From contig MU623661.1 in assembly GCA_025201765.1 (NCBI GenBank), forward strand, positions 1 through 20,755: a stretch of DNA of 20,755 bases. The letters are read 5' to 3'. The notes under the pieces were generated by a model, which saw only the letters and a list, made by a program, of their open reading frames with translations, ran no database searches and had not been told where the DNA came from. The translations under genes and the position numbers were made by a program. This stretch comes from Daldinia sp. FL1419. Its lineage: Eukaryota > Ascomycota > Sordariomycetes > Xylariales > Hypoxylaceae. The first letter of the stretch is position 1. Every line of letters starts with the position of its first letter. Positions 18,365-20,755 of the stretch are shown piece by piece.

Positions 18365-20755
18365 TTATTTATTTTTTTTTTTTTTTGTAATTATGTTGTA
18401 AATTTAATATTTAATTTTTGTTTTATTTATCTTTTTAATTATAGATTAATTTGGTTGTTTTTTACTAATGTTTGTATGATTTTGTTTGGGGATATCTTTA
18501 TTATAGTATTTATAAGATTATATGTATTATGAATTTATTAAATATTATTAATTTCTTAATTTTTATATAATTGTTATAAGGTTATTAAATTAATTATTAA
18601 TTTTTAATTATTAATATTATTTATTTAAATGAGGTATTAATATAAAGAAAATAAATTAATATATAAGATTAATAGAATTTTAGGTAATAAAAGGTGTTTT
18701 AAAATGGTATTAATTGTATGGTAAATAATATATTTAATATTAAAGTTTTGGATTATTTTGTAGATTTTATTGGTAAGTATGTTTTGGGTGATGTGTTTAT
18801 ATTTGGTAGATAATTAATGGATGATGTTGTTAGTAATTTGGATTTTATTATTTTGGTTAGTTAGTTTTTTATTATTTAATATAATAATATAATTAATTTA
18901 TGAATTTAAATCCTTATTGTTTGTAAATAAATTATTAATAAAGATATATAAATGTAAATTTTGGGAATTTAAATTGATATAATTAAATTTTTATATTTGG
19001 TTATTTATTTATTATTTAATTTAAATATTAAGGGCTTTTATTTTTTTAAAATTTGGTTCTAAGTGTTAGGTTATTGTTAAATAATTGAAGGTTATTTTAA
19101 ATTGGTAAATGGAAGAGATGTATGTTCTTTGTACCTATTGTTTAATAAATTTCTTAATTATATTTAGTGATTTTGCATTTAATTATTTAAGTTTTTTAAT
19201 TTATTCCTTTTATATAGTGGTTATATTATAATTTTTTTTATAGATAATAAGGTGTGAGTTGTTAAAATCTTTAATTTTGGTATTTAGTATCTTTTAGGGG
19301 TGTATTTTGATCCCAGTTTTGGTAAGTGCCTTATTTTTTATTATTAGGAATTTAATGGTATTAATATTTAAAATATTATTTATTTAAAGGCCTGTAATTC
19401 TAAATGGAATTATATTTGTTATTAATAAGTATGAATTGAATATTAATAATTTTATATTAAATTTTTATTAATAATAATATAAATAAATTTTAAATTAATA
19501 TATCTTTAATTTAATTAAATTATATAATAATTTAATAATATATAATAATATCCTTTTAAAATGTTTATTTTTTAATTTTATTAATAGTTATATAAATATT
19601 ATTTATTATATAGGTGTTTTAAATTAAGTATATGCTATAATAATATTCCTTATTATGATTTTTATACCCTAATATTAGAAAATTGGAATTAAAGTTAAAA
19701 TGAAATATTAACTTATCCTTTGGATGATAAAGGTATATATTATTATAAATTCTTTATTAGAATTGTTATAATTTTGAATAATAAGTTTTAATTTTTTATA
19801 GGGTATTAGTATATTCTTTCCCTTTATTTTATAGATTATTTATGATTTAAAGATTATTATTCTTTAATAAATTGATATGTTATATATTTTAAGTTATAAG
19901 ATTTTTTTATTAAATAATGTATTAAATTTTTTTATATTTAATATTTTATATAATTTCTTTATAATAATAATTTTTCTTATTATATATAATTGAAATATTA
20001 AAATTAAATTATTTTATTTTTTATTATTAATGTATAGAATATTGATATATAAAAGATTGTTAGTATATATAAAATCTTCTTTTAAAATTATTTTGTAATT
20101 GTTTAGGTTGAATGTGGATTTAAATAATTATATTTAAAGTTTTTTAATAGGTATTAAATTAATTTTAATTGAGTATAAGGTTTGATATAAGAGTTTCAAA
20201 ATGTAAATATTCTTTTAGATATATTGGATGCTATAATGATATCTTTATTAATAATTGTAATAATTTTATAAAAGTTTTTTTATCCATTTTTTTTTTAGTA
20301 AATAAGAATTTTATTATTGATAAGTAAAGATATAAGCAATGTTTTTGTAATATTAAAATTATTATAAATATTGAATATATTTTGAATAAAATATTATAAC
20401 TTAATTCTTTTAATTTTAATTATAGTTTTTTATATTATTAAAGCATAATGAATCTAAATAAATATAAATAATAAATTTATATTAATTTAAGAATAAATTT
20501 TAAAAATAAATAATATAAGAATTAGTTCATTAGGATTAGTTATATTATTAATTACTTTTATAATTATTTATAATTATAATACCTTTAAGTCAGAATTTTA
20601 GAATTTATTTGTAATTATTTTATAAATTTAACAAATTAAATTATAATATTTTTTTATTTTATTAATAAATTAATATATTTTAATTAATATTTAATAACAT
20701 ATAATTCCAATAATGTATACTTTATTTTAAAATTTTAAATTATTAAAATTTATTT
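18365..20755 (-). pseudogene. RIP-degraded Ty1/copia-type pol, copy 2 (cut by window end)
   Basis: The segment aligns with copy 1 from 13618 to about 16426 (minus the 401-bp insertion), covering RNase H, reverse transcriptase and the end of integrase on the minus strand. Differences from copy 1 are almost all transitions, and this copy is the more AT-rich, so fewer codons can be read. The equivalent of the insertion site is intact at about 20371-20380. The element continues past the window edge, so its 5' end is not seen. Confidence 0.85.

Overview
The window looks like nuclear DNA of a filamentous ascomycete (Pezizomycotina). Two well-conserved fungal housekeeping-type membrane-protein genes have short introns with GT..AG ends and mostly CTAA-type branch sites. 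They sit among very AT-rich, TpA-rich blocks that look like the product of repeat-induced point mutation (RIP). The genus cannot be named from sequence alone.

Layout. Positions 1-1025 are an AT-rich block with a GC-rich island, a 156-bp tandem duplication and an AATTTTT microsatellite. At 1026-1255 lies a diverged fragment of a dispersed short repeat (family S below). Positions 1256-4414 hold two plus-strand genes: a three-exon YIF1 homologue (ER-Golgi membrane protein, 321 aa) and a three-exon Mpv17/PMP22-family membrane protein (235 aa). Positions 4415-7466 have normal base composition and carry mainly minus-strand coding signal. The best gene there is a two-exon 208-aa protein of unknown family (6745-6063); two weaker minus-strand candidates lie at 5304-4850 and 6036-5764. 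A 762-bp TA-flanked terminal-inverted-repeat element with an AT-rich interior follows at 7467-8228. Positions 8229-9887 show no supportable gene.

Positions 9888-12155 hold a 10/11-bp minisatellite and then about 14 units of a ~140-195 bp satellite with nested 17-bp sub-repeats. From about 12260 to the end is a second RIP-type AT block. It contains two head-to-tail copies of a Ty1/copia-type LTR retrotransposon on the minus strand. Copy 1 is interrupted by a 401-bp family S insertion flanked by a perfect 10-bp target duplication.

The main unifying observation is that the satellite, the 401-bp insertion and the 1-kb fragment belong to one repeat family. The satellite unit corresponds to the 401-bp element lacking about 170 bp of its middle, and the right end of the array runs into the element's head sequence. 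A dispersed short element therefore seems to have been expanded locally into a satellite. The inserted copy is much less AT-rich than its copia host, so it probably arrived after most of the RIP.

No CRISPR array, rRNA or tRNA gene is seen. The window does not show a convincing new multi-gene system; the repeat biology and the unrecognised spliced gene are the parts worth following up.
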